A DNA stretch of 35,990 bases from Bartonella vinsonii subsp. berkhoffii ATCC 51672 (GCF_902825225.1 NZ_CADEAK010000013.1:1-35990), one strand, 5' to 3'; counted from the first letter of the stretch, positions 9,196 through 18,532 are shown. Made by a program: numbers and translations. Notes: a model not told the origin generated them from the letters alone.

Positions 9196-9224
9196 TCAAT
9201 AGAGTAGTTTCAGGAGATTGGCAA
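9196..9224 (-). promoter_or_regulatory. Candidate promoter of the leader RNA
   Basis: On the minus strand TTGCCA (9224-9219) and TATTGA (9201-9196) are separated by 17 bases, a fair sigma-70 match with a weak -10. A transcript starting near 9188 would reach the XRE gene after about 210 bases. Confidence 0.4.
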
Positions 9225-9254
9225 GAAAAATTAAAATATTTCTTACTCTGTTAG

Positions 9255-9762
9255 ACCGTAAAATAGGGGTTGTTAGAGGAGCGGTAATCTGATGTCAGTA
9301 GGGGAATTTAATGGGTAAGAGGTTGATTATAGTTTAAAAACGGTACGGGGGGGGAAGCTTTATTCCGCAGAGAAATATTTGCTTTTTGAAGTCGAATTGT
9401 AGATCAGAGTTTACTTGGCGTGTTTGATGAAACACCATTCGTTGAAGTGTGGGATAGCCGTATGAAATAATCAGCAGGGGAATCTGACAGACGAGCAATC
9501 AGATTATTGACAGACCAGTGTTGATAGAGCGGCGCGGGGTGGTGGTATGGGGGTTTCGTTTGGCTTTATTCTGTAATGATGTAAAAGCGTAAAAACGTTG
9601 TTCTGTAAAATAATGCGGAGGATTTGTGCTTTGTGCGTTTTTTTTTATCTTTTAGGCTATGTCCCATTTTTTTAAATGGCTGGTTACTCTCGAAATTTCC
9701 TTACTGATTTTCATGTCATTTTTTGTGCCTGAGGCTTGGGTTTCTCTTTAATTAGAAGGAAT
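9255..9762. other. Intergenic region before the virion block
   Basis: No supported gene. The stretch carries a run of eight G at about 9347-9354 and short decayed-looking G-rich segments around 9530-9560. It should contain the promoter for the virion genes, but no convincing -35/-10 pair was identified. No tRNA or obvious attachment site was found. Confidence 0.5.
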
Positions 9763-10095
9763 ATGATGATGGTAGATGAACATTGTCTTCCCTTACGTCG
9801 AAGAGGGCGGAAAAAAGGGGCTTTGAATAAAACAACAAGGCGGTTTAATGAGGCTCTTCTTACAGCTGCTGAGCAAGCCGGATATCACTATGGTGAGGAT
9901 GGATTGGTCTCTTATCTTCAATATCATGCCCTCAATAATCCTGTGCCTTTTTTTTCGCTTCTTGCGAAGGTTTTACCTCTGCAAGTGACCGGAGAGGCTG
10001 GGGGTGAGGTTAAAGCCGTTTCACGTGTCGAGATTGTGCCGGTGGTTGCAAAAGATGCAGTTACAAAAGATGCGGCGCTTGACGAAGATTCATGA
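9763..10095 (+). CDS. Small-terminase-like phage protein
   Basis: A 110-residue protein with a basic RRRGRKKGALNKTTRRF start, an acidic and aromatic middle (YGEDGLVSYLQYHALNNPVPFFSLLAKVLPLQ) and a variable Val/Ala/Asp-rich tail. The GRxKGxxNKxTR...LxxYLxxxAxxxPxxFxxLLxKVLPxQ pattern is typical of short proteins encoded just before large terminases in alphaproteobacterial phages. They are presumed to be small terminase subunits that choose the DNA to package. Three ATG codons are consecutive (9763, 9766, 9769); AAGGA at 9756-9760 fits the last best. A decayed copy of its 3' end lies between this gene and the large terminase gene. Confidence 0.7.
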   Translation: MMMVDEHCLPLRRRGRKKGALNKTTRRFNEALLTAAEQAGYHYGEDGLVSYLQYHALNNPVPFFSLLAKVLPLQVTGEAGGEVKAVSRVEIVPVVAKDAVTKDAALDEDS

Positions 10096-10269
10096 AGTGC
10101 CTGTGTTGGGGGGGGTGTGAAGGGGCGCGGGATTTGAGGAGTCATTGGACTTGGCTTGGAGGGTTTTTGCTTGAGGTTTAACAGATGTGTGCTGCTTGGG
10201 GTTTTGGGTGCCTGTGGTGGTTTTAGGTGCTTAGGGTTGGTTGTATTTGAGACGCTCTTGTGGTGTGTG

Positions 10270-10415
10270 AAAGGCTGGGCGGGAGGAGCTGTTTCATGTG
10301 TCGAGATTGTGCTGGTGGTACTAAAAGATGTTGTGCATGAAGGAGATTCATGAAACGCCTGTGGTAGGGGGTGTGTGAAGGATTGTGTGAGGGGAGGCGG
10401 GACTTGAGGAGTGGC
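10270..10415 (+). pseudogene. Decayed copy of the 3' end of the small-terminase-like gene
   Basis: The segment from AAGGCTGGGC (10270) onward parallels 9993-10145, the last 100 coding bases and the region after the stop of the upstream gene. In translation AVSCVEIVLVVLKDV matches AVSRVEIVPVVAKDAV, and both copies have GATTCATGAA at the stop followed by a TGTGAAGG...GGCGGGA/TTTGAGGAGT-type tail. The copy has no start of its own. The rest of 10096-10465 is G-rich and holds no other gene. Confidence 0.75.
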
Positions 10416-10465
10416 GCTAGCTTTGAAGAGGTGTGCTACTTGGGGTTTGTAGAGTTTGAGGATTC

Positions 10466-11791
10466 ATGACAACAGCGCAAATTGCTCTCATTCCAAAGCT
10501 CCTTCCGGTTTTTGCCGGAAAAGCGGATGTGCGTGCCGCTTGGGGAGGACGGGGATCTGGAAAAACACGTTCTTTTGCTCTCATGTCTGCTGTGATAGGA
10601 TATCGACATGGAATGGCGGGAGAACGTGGTATTATCCTGTGTGCACGACAATTTCAAAATTCCCTCAATGAAAGTTCGTTGGAAGAAATTAAACGGGCGA
10701 TAGAATCTTACCCTTTTCTGCAAGGCTATTATGAAATTGGCGAAAAATATATTAAGTCAAAAGATGGACGGATCCTTTATGTGTTCGCTGGGCTTGATCG
10801 CAATATCGCAAGTATTAAATCCATGGGGCGGGTTTTTCTCTGCTGGGTTGATGAGGCGGAGCCCGTGACTGAAACGGCTTGGCAAACGCTTATTCCAACA
10901 CTGCGTGAAGAGGGAAAAAATTGGAACGCAGAATTATGGGTGACATGGAACCCTTGCCGTGAAAATGCCCCCGTGGAAAAACGTTTCCGAAATGTCAATG
11001 ATCCCAATATCAAAGGTGCTGAAATCAATTGGCGTGATAATCCTCAATTCCCTGAAAAACTCAATCGAGATCGAAAGGCGGATTTAGAACAACGACCCGA
11101 ACAGTATAACCATATTTGGGAAGGGGATTATCTCCAAGCTGTTCAAGGGGCTTATTATCAAAAAGCACTGCTGGAAGCCGAACAAGAGGGACGCATTACC
11201 ACTGTTCCGCGTGATCCTCTCATGCAGATCAAGATCTTTTGGGATATCGGCGGAACGGGGGCAAAGGCTGATGCAACCTCTTTGTGGGTGGCGCAATTCG
11301 TGGGACGGGAAATCCGTGTGCTCGATTATTATGAAGCACAAGGACAACCCCTCTCAGAGCATATTGGCTGGGTCTTTCAACGTGGCTATGAGAAAGCTTT
11401 GATGGTCTTGCCCCATGATGGCGCGACCAAAGACCGTGTTTATAATGTCAGTTTTGAAAGTGCTCTCCAACAAGCTGGTTTTCAAACCAAAATCGTTCCT
11501 CATCAAGGGGTGGGGGCTGTCAAAATGCGTATCGAAGCAGTACGACGCTTGTTTCCTGCTATATGGTTTAACCGTGAAACAACAAAAGCGGGGCGAAAAG
11601 CACTCGCTTGGTATCACGAAAAACGCGATGAACAGCGCAATATCGGTTTGGGCGCCGAACATGATTGGGCTAGCCATGGTGCCGATAGTTTCGGACTCAT
11701 GTGTGTGGCTTATGAACAACCACATAGTCGACCGCGAAAAAATGCTTATCGCTCGTTTCACCATTCTCAAACTTCATGGATGGCTTTTTAA
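10466..11791 (+). CDS. Terminase large subunit (PBSX/P22-type)
   Basis: The ATP-driven motor and nuclease that packages DNA into preformed capsids. The 441-residue protein has Walker A GGRGSGKT at 27-34, a Walker B with acidic pair (WVDEAE) near 127-132, and WVTWNP as probable coupling motif III near 158-163. The C-terminal RNase-H-like nuclease region starts at FWDIGG near 258, with further acidic residues (LPHDGATKD near 312) and HDWASHGADSFG near the end. Both ATPase and nuclease residues look intact. The stop overlaps the portal start as TAATG, so the two are translationally coupled. The ATG follows a GAGGATTC stretch, itself part of the repeated sequence upstream. Confidence 0.93.
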   Translation: MTTAQIALIPKLLPVFAGKADVRAAWGGRGSGKTRSFALMSAVIGYRHGMAGERGIILCARQFQNSLNESSLEEIKRAIESYPFLQGYYEIGEKYIKSKDGRILYVFAGLDRNIASIKSMGRVFLCWVDEAEPVTETAWQTLIPTLREEGKNWNAELWVTWNPCRENAPVEKRFRNVNDPNIKGAEINWRDNPQFPEKLNRDRKADLEQRPEQYNHIWEGDYLQAVQGAYYQKALLEAEQEGRITTVPRDPLMQIKIFWDIGGTGAKADATSLWVAQFVGREIRVLDYYEAQGQPLSEHIGWVFQRGYEKALMVLPHDGATKDRVYNVSFESALQQAGFQTKIVPHQGVGAVKMRIEAVRRLFPAIWFNRETTKAGRKALAWYHEKRDEQRNIGLGAEHDWASHGADSFGLMCVAYEQPHSRPRKNAYRSFHHSQTSWMAF

Positions 11792-13641
11792 TGAATATTT
11801 CTACAGACTCTTTTAATTCCTTAGAGACGCTTGAAGATCAGGCGCTCTTTAAAAAACTCGTTGGCTGGTATCATGATGATATTGCCCATGTCGAGCAATG
11901 GCGAAAAAATGCCCAAGAAGACTATGATTTTTATAATGGGCGCCAATGGAATGAACAAGATCTTGCCGTGTTGCGCGAACAAAACAGACCTGTCATGACT
12001 TTTAATCGTATTGCCCCTTTAGTCAACGCTGTTATTGGTGCAGAGCGCAATAACAAACGACAAGTGCAATTCATTCCACGACAAGAAGGGGCTGCCTTCG
12101 CCAACCAAATCCTTACTGGAGCAGCCGAATGGTTTCGTGATGAAGCCGATGGCGAATATGAGGATTCCGATGCTTTCCAAGATGCTATCATTTGCGGTAT
12201 GGGCTGGACAGATACGCGGCTTGATTATGAAGAAGATCCGCAAGGAAAGCCGGTCATTGCACGATTAGACCCCATGAAAATGGTCTGGGATGCAAGTGCT
12301 GTAAAACAAAACCTTATTGATGCGCAGCGCGTCTGGTATATTGACGAAAAACCACTGCACGTTGCAAGGGAAATGTTTCCCAATGTCCATTGGAGTGATC
12401 TGAATGCCGATTGGGTGAAACAGCATACCTTTTCACATCAAACAGACCATAGTGAAGGGAAAATTTACGAAGGAGAGGGAGAAGATGGGACAGATTTTCA
12501 AAGTCCTAAAAGGGTTACCTTGGCTGAATGCCGGTGGTTCGAACGCGAAGTCGTTTATAAAGTTCTTGATCCGCAAAGTGGGAAATATACCGATTATTCG
12601 GAACAAGATTTCCAAGTTTTGTGCAAAGATTTCCCTTCTCTTCAAGCAACAAGATTGACCAGAAAAATTGTTAAACGTGCTTTTTTAGGGAAAAAACTAC
12701 TCGAAGCACCAGATAAGCCCTTGGTGCCGCCTCAGCAATTGGGATGGGAATGTATTACCGGATATTTTGATAAGTTAAGCCGCCAATTTTACGGCATTGT
12801 AAAACCAACAAAAGATCCGCAGCGCTGGGCAAATAAATATTTTAGTCAAGTGATGCATTTGCTTAATAGCCAATCAAAAGGCGGCATTATGGCGGAACGA
12901 GACGCTTTTGATGATGATCGACAAGCTGTGGAAAGCTGGGCTCGAGCCGATAGCATTACTTGGTTGAAAAGTGGTGCGGTTTCGGGGGGTAGAATCCAAC
13001 CAAAACCCGTGGCACAATTCCCGCAAGGCTTTTTTCAACTGTTTAATGAAGCAAAAAATGCCATTACGCAAGTGACCGGTTTGTCCTCTGAATTTGTGGG
13101 AACACGTGCGGTTAACCAACCGGGGATTCTTGAAGAACAACGCAGACAATCGTCACTTAATTTGTTGGCTTCCTTTTTTGATGGTTTGCGTCGATACCGG
13201 CAACGACAGGGAAAAATTATTCTCTATCTCATTCAAAATTATCTTTCCGATGGGCGTTTGGTACGTATCGCTGGTGACGAAAATGCACAGTATGTGCCCT
13301 TAACACGGGAAATGATAACGAGTTTGGAATATGATATTGTCGTTGATGATGCACCTACAAGCCTTAATGAAAAAGAGCGTACCTTTGCTCTCATTATGCA
13401 ATTGCTGCCTTTGATGCAAAATTTCGCTACACCAGATATTATGCTCGATTTGCTGCGCTATTCACCTTTGCCAGCTTCGCTTATTCATAAAATTGCTCTC
13501 AAAACGCAAAGGCAAAATGCTCTGCAGGAGGCACAAGATGCTGCTTTTCTGAGCGGTGGTGCTGGAGGGGCGCAAAGTGGAAATGCTGATGTCGAGCGCA
13601 TGGTCCAGACTCTTTTGCAGATGGCAAAAACCCAAGAATAA
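11791..13641 (+). CDS. Portal protein, P22-like
   Basis: The dodecameric portal forms the DNA gate at one capsid vertex and docks the terminase. The 616-residue protein contains features of the P22-type portal family: WRKNAQEDYDFYNGRQW near the N-terminus, RPVMTFNRIAPLVNAVIGAE, then CGMGWTD and the RLDPMKMVWD segment. Later NEAKNAITQVTGLSSEFVG leads into a long helical part and a Gln/Ala-rich tail. An ATG 15 bases further upstream (11776) is in frame, but the TAATG overlap with the terminase stop makes 11791 the more natural start. It lies between the terminase and putative scaffold genes, the usual head-module order. Confidence 0.9.
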   Translation: MNISTDSFNSLETLEDQALFKKLVGWYHDDIAHVEQWRKNAQEDYDFYNGRQWNEQDLAVLREQNRPVMTFNRIAPLVNAVIGAERNNKRQVQFIPRQEGAAFANQILTGAAEWFRDEADGEYEDSDAFQDAIICGMGWTDTRLDYEEDPQGKPVIARLDPMKMVWDASAVKQNLIDAQRVWYIDEKPLHVAREMFPNVHWSDLNADWVKQHTFSHQTDHSEGKIYEGEGEDGTDFQSPKRVTLAECRWFEREVVYKVLDPQSGKYTDYSEQDFQVLCKDFPSLQATRLTRKIVKRAFLGKKLLEAPDKPLVPPQQLGWECITGYFDKLSRQFYGIVKPTKDPQRWANKYFSQVMHLLNSQSKGGIMAERDAFDDDRQAVESWARADSITWLKSGAVSGGRIQPKPVAQFPQGFFQLFNEAKNAITQVTGLSSEFVGTRAVNQPGILEEQRRQSSLNLLASFFDGLRRYRQRQGKIILYLIQNYLSDGRLVRIAGDENAQYVPLTREMITSLEYDIVVDDAPTSLNEKERTFALIMQLLPLMQNFATPDIMLDLLRYSPLPASLIHKIALKTQRQNALQEAQDAAFLSGGAGGAQSGNADVERMVQTLLQMAKTQE

Positions 13642-13733
13642 AGACGAGTATCAATGCAAGCATAAGTCGCTGCATTTGAAGAACACCTTATCGCATTGCC
13701 CGAAAATGATTATCTAAAAAGAAGGCTACTAGT

Positions 13734-14561
13734 ATGGATCAAGAATACTTAACACCCGCAGAGCAACACCAATTGGAACAGGAGTTTCATTCCACACAAC
13801 AAGATGAGAGCACAATGGGTGGAGAGCAACATACCAAGCCCCGTGCGGTTCATGTTGAAGAGCGTCGCGAATATCAACAGCCGTTACAGCACAGTGGTGT
13901 GCAACCACAACAACCGCAAGGGGTGCAAACGGTGCAAGAGGGGGATGCTCCTCCAGATCCGCAAAAAGATTTTATGGGCTATATGCAATGGTTGGGAAAA
14001 ACACTCCACCAACAGGGCTTGTTGCATGCCAAACAACAGGCTGCCGTTCCTGAAGCAGAACAGTTACAGAATTTTTTTCAGCAATCTGTTGCTAGCGTGA
14101 AACAAAAATATCATGACTTTGATCAAGCGGCCGATTTTATTTACGAGACGCGGGCGAAGCAGTTGGCTGCTTTTGCTTCCCTCTATCCCGAAATGGCTGA
14201 TCCAAAAGCCATTGATGAAGTAATTGGCAATGAATTGAAGCAGATCTTACGCGATTGTGCGCAAAAAAATCAAAACCCCGCCGAAATGCTCTATACGCTT
14301 GCGCAAAAAAATGGCTACACAAATGTTTCCAATCCTATGGGGATTCCAAATTATGGGGAGGGGATAAAGTACGGGGGTGAGAACTTACAGGAAAGGCAAA
14401 ATTCTGCGCGCACACTTGCGGCCTATAACGGTTTGACCTCAAGTGGTCCCATCTCTTTAGAGATGCTCGATAAAATGACAGAGGCAGAATTTAGTAGTTG
14501 GGTTTCTGAACCCAAAAATAAGGCTGCTTTTAACCGTTTAATGGGTGGGGGAGACCTTTAA
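13734..14561 (+). CDS. Putative capsid scaffolding protein
   Basis: A 275-residue, very hydrophilic protein. The first 85 residues are Gln/Glu/His rich and low in complexity, followed by a helical part with predicted coiled coil (about 90-200) and a short C-terminal region with EAEFSSWVSEPKNKAAF. No enzymatic motif is visible. Gln-rich, charged, helical proteins encoded between portal and major capsid genes are typically internal scaffolds that guide capsid assembly and then leave, so the call rests on position and composition. The ATG is preceded by AGAAGG at about 13719. The gene ends about 190 bases before a two-hairpin leader in front of the capsid gene. Confidence 0.65.
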   Translation: MDQEYLTPAEQHQLEQEFHSTQQDESTMGGEQHTKPRAVHVEERREYQQPLQHSGVQPQQPQGVQTVQEGDAPPDPQKDFMGYMQWLGKTLHQQGLLHAKQQAAVPEAEQLQNFFQQSVASVKQKYHDFDQAADFIYETRAKQLAAFASLYPEMADPKAIDEVIGNELKQILRDCAQKNQNPAEMLYTLAQKNGYTNVSNPMGIPNYGEGIKYGGENLQERQNSARTLAAYNGLTSSGPISLEMLDKMTEAEFSSWVSEPKNKAAFNRLMGGGDL

Positions 14562-14748
14562 ACAACAAAAGAGCGGTTTTGTGTATGGGAGCTCTTGAAG
14601 CGGGCTTTTGTGGGCAATAAGTTTTTGGGGGGGGGAATAAGCAAAAGGGGATGAGGTTCTCTTTGCATGCGCAAGCCCATGTGGAAAAGATCTCTTAAAG
14701 GGGGGGTAGTTTAAGCGAATATCATCATACAAAATCATGCAACGAATG

Positions 14749-14808
14749 CACCACTCTCAACCGTGAGAAAGGTGGAGTTTTAACAGCCGGCGCGTTGCCG
14801 GTTTTTTT
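14749..14808 (+). terminator. Tandem hairpins with T-run just before the capsid gene
   Basis: The first hairpin pairs CACC (14749-14752) with GGTG (14771-14774) and TCTCA (14755-14759) with TGAGA (14764-14768). The second is CCGGC (14787-14791) and GCCGG (14797-14801) with a five-base loop and seven T residues. The second has the form of an intrinsic terminator, yet the capsid ATG lies only 26 bases beyond. It may limit read-through, or mark the 5' end of a processed capsid mRNA. Confidence 0.75.
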
Positions 14809-14834
14809 ATGTCGATAAACTTTTAGAGGATAAA

Positions 14835-15953
14835 ATGACTGTGACTTATATAGGAATTAATGACCCAATGGCAGTGCGCACATGGTCTAAATTATTAAAT
14901 CAAGAAGTTTCAAAAGCAATTCCTATTGCGCCATTGATTGGGAAAGATTCCAACAGTATTGTGCAATTAAAGGATGAAACCAATAAGGCAAGTGGTGATG
15001 CCATTAGCTTTGGCTTGCGCGTACAGCTGCTTGGTGACGGGGTGAGTGAGGGACAAGCGCTGGAAGGCAATGAAGAAGCCCTGCAATTTCTCAATGACCG
15101 CTTGGCCATTAATGAACTTGTTCATGCTGTGCGTGTTAAAAATGAAGGAACTATAGATCAGCAACGCATTCTCCATGATTTGCGTACCGAAGCGAAAAAT
15201 GGTTTGGTCGATTGGTATGCGGATCGGTTGAGCATGATGTTCTTTATTCAAGTATGTGGCTATACCGCAAAATCCATTAACTTTGAAGGGCGCTCTATTG
15301 CTCTTAAACCTGTCCATTATGGGTTTAATGCGCCAACGGCACCAACCGATAAACGTGTTGTGCGCCCCAATGACAAAACAAAAGATGAAGATTTGAACGA
15401 AAATGATGGTTTTGATATCAATTTGATCGATAAAGCGGTCGAACGCGCTAAACTGGCTAATCCCAAAATTAGACCCGTGCGGATTGACGGAGAAAATGTT
15501 TATGTGCTTTATCTGCACCCCACTCAAGTAACGCAATTGCGTATCAATACAGATGCGGGGCAGTGGCTCGATATTACCAAGGCAATCTATAGTGGTAGCC
15601 GGCTTAAAAATCCGCTCTATGATGGATCACTTGGTATGTATAATGGAGTCATCTTGCGTGAAGCGGAACATATCACCGAAGGTGTTGAATCTGGTACAAC
15701 AAACAAAGCTGTGCCAAATGTACGCCGCGCTGTTCTCTTGGGAGCGCAAAGTGCTGTCATTGCTTTTGGTAAAGACCGTGGTGCTACACGTTATAAATTG
15801 GTGGAAGAGCTGTTCGATTATGAACGTGAGTTCGGGGTTGCAGCAAAAACTATTATTGGAATGAAAAAAACTTGCTACAATTTGCCTGGAAGTAACCAAG
15901 GAAAACAGGATTTCGGTACTATCGTTATCCCAACCTATGGAGCACCCGCTTAA
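14835..15953 (+). CDS. Major capsid protein, N4-gp56 family
   Basis: The 372-residue protein is the likely shell subunit. The N-terminal part (GINDPMAVRTWSKLLNQEV, then DSNSIVQL and GDAISFGLRVQL) and the following LAINELVHAVRVKNEG...LRTEAKNGLVDWYADRLS region match the pattern of the N4-gp56 family of HK97-fold capsid proteins. Further along RPVRIDGENVYVLYLHPTQV and the late KTIIGMKKTCYN segment also fit. AGAGGA precedes the ATG. It stands alone between two hairpin regions (tandem hairpins upstream, an 8-bp hairpin plus palindrome downstream), which could give this mRNA its own stability and high yield. Confidence 0.88.
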   Translation: MTVTYIGINDPMAVRTWSKLLNQEVSKAIPIAPLIGKDSNSIVQLKDETNKASGDAISFGLRVQLLGDGVSEGQALEGNEEALQFLNDRLAINELVHAVRVKNEGTIDQQRILHDLRTEAKNGLVDWYADRLSMMFFIQVCGYTAKSINFEGRSIALKPVHYGFNAPTAPTDKRVVRPNDKTKDEDLNENDGFDINLIDKAVERAKLANPKIRPVRIDGENVYVLYLHPTQVTQLRINTDAGQWLDITKAIYSGSRLKNPLYDGSLGMYNGVILREAEHITEGVESGTTNKAVPNVRRAVLLGAQSAVIAFGKDRGATRYKLVEELFDYEREFGVAAKTIIGMKKTCYNLPGSNQGKQDFGTIVIPTYGAPA

Positions 15954-16016
15954 AAGTGCAGACTTAAAGACTTTCATTGAAATTTTGCAAAGTATGCAAA
16001 ATTTGCAAAATCTTCT

Positions 16017-16057
16017 CCCCAACAAGAGGGGGTGTTGGGGGGATAGAAGCATGCTTC
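16017..16057 (+). other. Hairpin and palindrome after the capsid gene
   Basis: CCCCAACA (16017-16024) pairs with TGTTGGGG (16033-16040) around an eight-base loop, followed by the 12-bp palindrome GAAGCATGCTTC (16046-16057). There is no T-run, so this is more likely an mRNA-protecting or processing structure than a terminator. The two bases of tandem TGCAAA upstream (15986-16010) are a small direct repeat. Confidence 0.6.
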
Positions 16058-16082
16058 TCATCTCAAAGGATTATGATTGCTT

Positions 16083-16829
16083 ATGACCGTTTTATCCACT
16101 GATGCTAATGATCTTCATCTCACACCCTTGGACACTTCGCAAAGTTTTTCGCGCATGGTTGCACTTATTCAGGATGAAATTGATGATACAACGGCTGAAT
16201 ATACCACGCAAATTCAAGATTCCATTTTGACCGCTTTGCGTTTGTGTGAACGAGAACCGTTCTTTTTTAATGAAAAAAGAACGCTCACATTCAAAACACA
16301 ACCGGGAAAAACATGGTATGGGCAAGAAGAGGGGGTTTTTCTTGAATCAGAAAGAGATGTGGAAGCTGTCTTGTTGGGACCTCATGGAACATCTCATGGA
16401 GCATCTTTGACAACGACCTTGGCGTCACAATTGGTCTTTAAACCTGTGCAAATATTGCAAAAACAATATGGGGCGCTGTCCCCACAACTTCTTCCACAAG
16501 AAATACCCCAGGGAACACCGCTTTTTTATACCTACCATGAGCAAAAAATAGGGCTCTTTCCAACACCAATACAGGTGGAGACTGTGTGTCTTGTTTGCGT
16601 GCCTGCTCGTTTGGCGGAGGAAAGCGTGCATGAGGGTGATAATCCCTGGTTTACCCATGCTTTTGATCTCATTAAAGCACGTGCAAAATATGAGCTCTAC
16701 AAAAATATCCTGAAAGATCCTGAGTATGCTGCTGTCTCTTTCAGTGATTTTCAAGAACAGCTGCAAGCTCTGCGGTTTGAAACATCGCGGCGAAAAGGGG
16801 CAGCAAATATTCTGCCAATGCGATTTTAA
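16083..16829 (+). CDS. Putative head-tail connector / DNA-packaging adaptor
   Basis: A 248-residue protein encoded directly after the major capsid gene, where podoviruses encode the gp4-like adaptor that closes the portal. Visible features are a helical N-terminal half (MVALIQDEIDDTTAEYTTQIQDSI, then LRLCEREPFFFNEKRTL), a middle beta region, and a C-terminal helix with FDLIKARAKYELYKNILKDPEYA. That last feature is shared by many phage adaptor proteins. The ATG at 16083 is in frame with a TTG at 16077; AAAGGA at 16065-16070 would suit the TTG by distance, so the start is uncertain by two codons. A faint copy of the gene's last 60 bases lies at 17005-17064. Confidence 0.6.
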   Translation: MTVLSTDANDLHLTPLDTSQSFSRMVALIQDEIDDTTAEYTTQIQDSILTALRLCEREPFFFNEKRTLTFKTQPGKTWYGQEEGVFLESERDVEAVLLGPHGTSHGASLTTTLASQLVFKPVQILQKQYGALSPQLLPQEIPQGTPLFYTYHEQKIGLFPTPIQVETVCLVCVPARLAEESVHEGDNPWFTHAFDLIKARAKYELYKNILKDPEYAAVSFSDFQEQLQALRFETSRRKGAANILPMRF

Positions 16830-16955
16830 AGAGTTCTTTTTTCTCCATTTGAGGAGAGCGTTGGTGGTTGGCGTTGAAAAGAAACGGTTGAAAATCTTGC
16901 TCCATGCATGAAGGTGTTTTTCTTTGCTCTTTATCGCTTGAACTTTCTGCTTTTT

Positions 16956-16988
16956 AAAAGAGCTCTTTCTCGTTTGAGGAGCTCTTTT
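16956..16988. terminator. Terminator-like hairpin inside the virion block
   Basis: AAAAGAGCTC (16956-16965) and GAGCTCTTTT (16979-16988) form a perfect 10-bp inverted repeat with a 13-base loop. A-runs and T-runs at its sides would let it act in either direction. It separates the adaptor gene from the next structural gene. Confidence 0.65.
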
Positions 16989-17004
16989 GCTTAAAACAAC
17001 ATAA

Positions 17005-17064
17005 ACCTTTGTGGTTTGAAACATCACTCCAAGGTTTTTAAAATATTCTTTTCATGAGATTTTA
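17005..17064 (+). repeat. Faint copy of the 3' end of the adaptor gene
   Basis: The stretch with GTGGTTTGAAACATC, then AAATATTCTT and ATGAGATTTTAA parallels the last 60 bases of the upstream gene, which has GCGGTTTGAAACATC, AAATATTCTG and ATGCGATTTTAA at equivalent spacings. An AAGAG...CTTTTTTCTCCATTTGAGGAG / AAGAGCTCTTTCTCGTTTGAGGAG pair (16830 and 16958) extends the relationship. Confidence 0.6.
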
Positions 17065-17065
17065 A

Positions 17066-18532
17066 ATGGCTTTTTTTCCAATTGCTGATTATCGGCCTGA
17101 TGTTGCGGATATCAATGGTATCTTTACTGATGAGCTAGTCAATGTGTTGCCGGCTGATGGCTCCTATATCCCTATGCCAAGCTTTCAACCGCTCTCAGAG
17201 CCTTGTCCTGATCGTATCTTAGGGGCTCTTGCTGTTAAAACAAAAAATGGGGTGTCTATTGTTGTAGGGACAGCACAAAAAATCTATCTTCTCAACAACA
17301 CGACACTGCGCTGGCAAGATATAAGCCGAAGGGGAAAACCCTATTGTGCCAATGTCGATGCACCTTGGTCTTTTGCTTTGTTTGGTGATTATGTCATTGC
17401 TGTCAATGCGAATGATAAACCGCAAGTGATCGATATGAATCATGACAAAAAATTTAGAAATTTAGGCGGAAATCCACCACGAGCGGGTATCGTACGGGTG
17501 TGGGGAGATTTCGTTTGTCTGATGAAATTAACGGAATATCCAAGACGTGTGCATTGGTCGGGATTGAATGATGCCGAATGTTGGACCGTTGGAAAAAAAA
17601 GCTGCGATTATCAAGATTTTCCTGATGGTGGATTCGTCCAAGGGGCAACTGAAACGACAAATCCCATCATCTTTATGCGTTCGGCAATCTATGCTGGCTC
17701 TTTTATCCCTGGCTCTAAAATTATCTTCAGTTTTCAAAAAATACACGATAAACGCGGCGCAAAAAATGCTGAATCGATCGTTTGTCGAGGAGATCTTGCC
17801 TTCTTTGCCGATGAGGGTGGTTTTTATCAGATGACCAATGAGGGACAAATTATCCCCATTGGCTTTGAAAAAGTTGACCGAACTATGACGGCAAAGTCAA
17901 ACAATAATAATCTCTACACGCTTTCTGCTGCTATTGATGGAGTGTATAATCGCGTCTATTGGATGATCGATACCGATGATGATACTGTCCACAAACACAT
18001 CTTGCTTATTTATGATTGGGGTTTGCAAAAATGGACCAAAGCGGCTGTAGACCTCAAAATGGTTTTGCCCATTTTCCAAGTTGGAACCACTTTGGAGGCA
18101 TTGGATCGGATTTCACAAAATATTGATGATTTATCCTTTTCTCTCGATAGTAAAGTTTGGAAAAATGAAGCGCCTATTCTTGGTGCATTTGATCATCAGG
18201 GAAGACTTGGTTCTTTTTCTGGTCCCCCTATGGCGTGTGTGGTCACTTCACAAGAGATGGGGCAAACAAATGGGATGATTACGCGGGTCAAAAATATTAT
18301 GCCTCAGGTCAATAGCCCTGAGTTCTCTTTGTCTGTGGGAATGCGGTTGCGTCAATCATTGGAAGAGGAAACTGTTTGGTTACCGGAAAAAAAACCTTCT
18401 CACAATACGGGGCAAATTCATTCTCGCGCAAGAGCGCGATTTTATCGCTTTAAATTGCGTATTCCAGAAGGGATGAATTGGTCCCATGTGACTGGTTTCG
18501 ATGTGGAATTAAAGCCTGCCGGCATGCGTTAA
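17066..18532 (+). CDS. Phage structural protein, probable tail or stabilisation component
   Basis: A 488-residue, mostly beta-strand protein beginning AFFPIADYRPDVADINGIFTDE. It continues with a region describing a repeated-blade pattern (VVGTAQKIYLLNNTTLRWQDIS, then FGDYVIAVNANDKPQVID, then WGDFVCLM and AFFADEGGFYQM). Such proteins are found after the adaptor gene in short-tailed alphaproteobacterial phages and correspond in position to the P22 gp10/gp26 stabilisation proteins. Blade-like repeats suggest a propeller, but this is inference. No catalytic motif is visible. The stop codon lies at the centre of a perfect 20-bp palindrome. Confidence 0.65.
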   Translation: MAFFPIADYRPDVADINGIFTDELVNVLPADGSYIPMPSFQPLSEPCPDRILGALAVKTKNGVSIVVGTAQKIYLLNNTTLRWQDISRRGKPYCANVDAPWSFALFGDYVIAVNANDKPQVIDMNHDKKFRNLGGNPPRAGIVRVWGDFVCLMKLTEYPRRVHWSGLNDAECWTVGKKSCDYQDFPDGGFVQGATETTNPIIFMRSAIYAGSFIPGSKIIFSFQKIHDKRGAKNAESIVCRGDLAFFADEGGFYQMTNEGQIIPIGFEKVDRTMTAKSNNNNLYTLSAAIDGVYNRVYWMIDTDDDTVHKHILLIYDWGLQKWTKAAVDLKMVLPIFQVGTTLEALDRISQNIDDLSFSLDSKVWKNEAPILGAFDHQGRLGSFSGPPMACVVTSQEMGQTNGMITRVKNIMPQVNSPEFSLSVGMRLRQSLEEETVWLPEKKPSHNTGQIHSRARARFYRFKLRIPEGMNWSHVTGFDVELKPAGMR

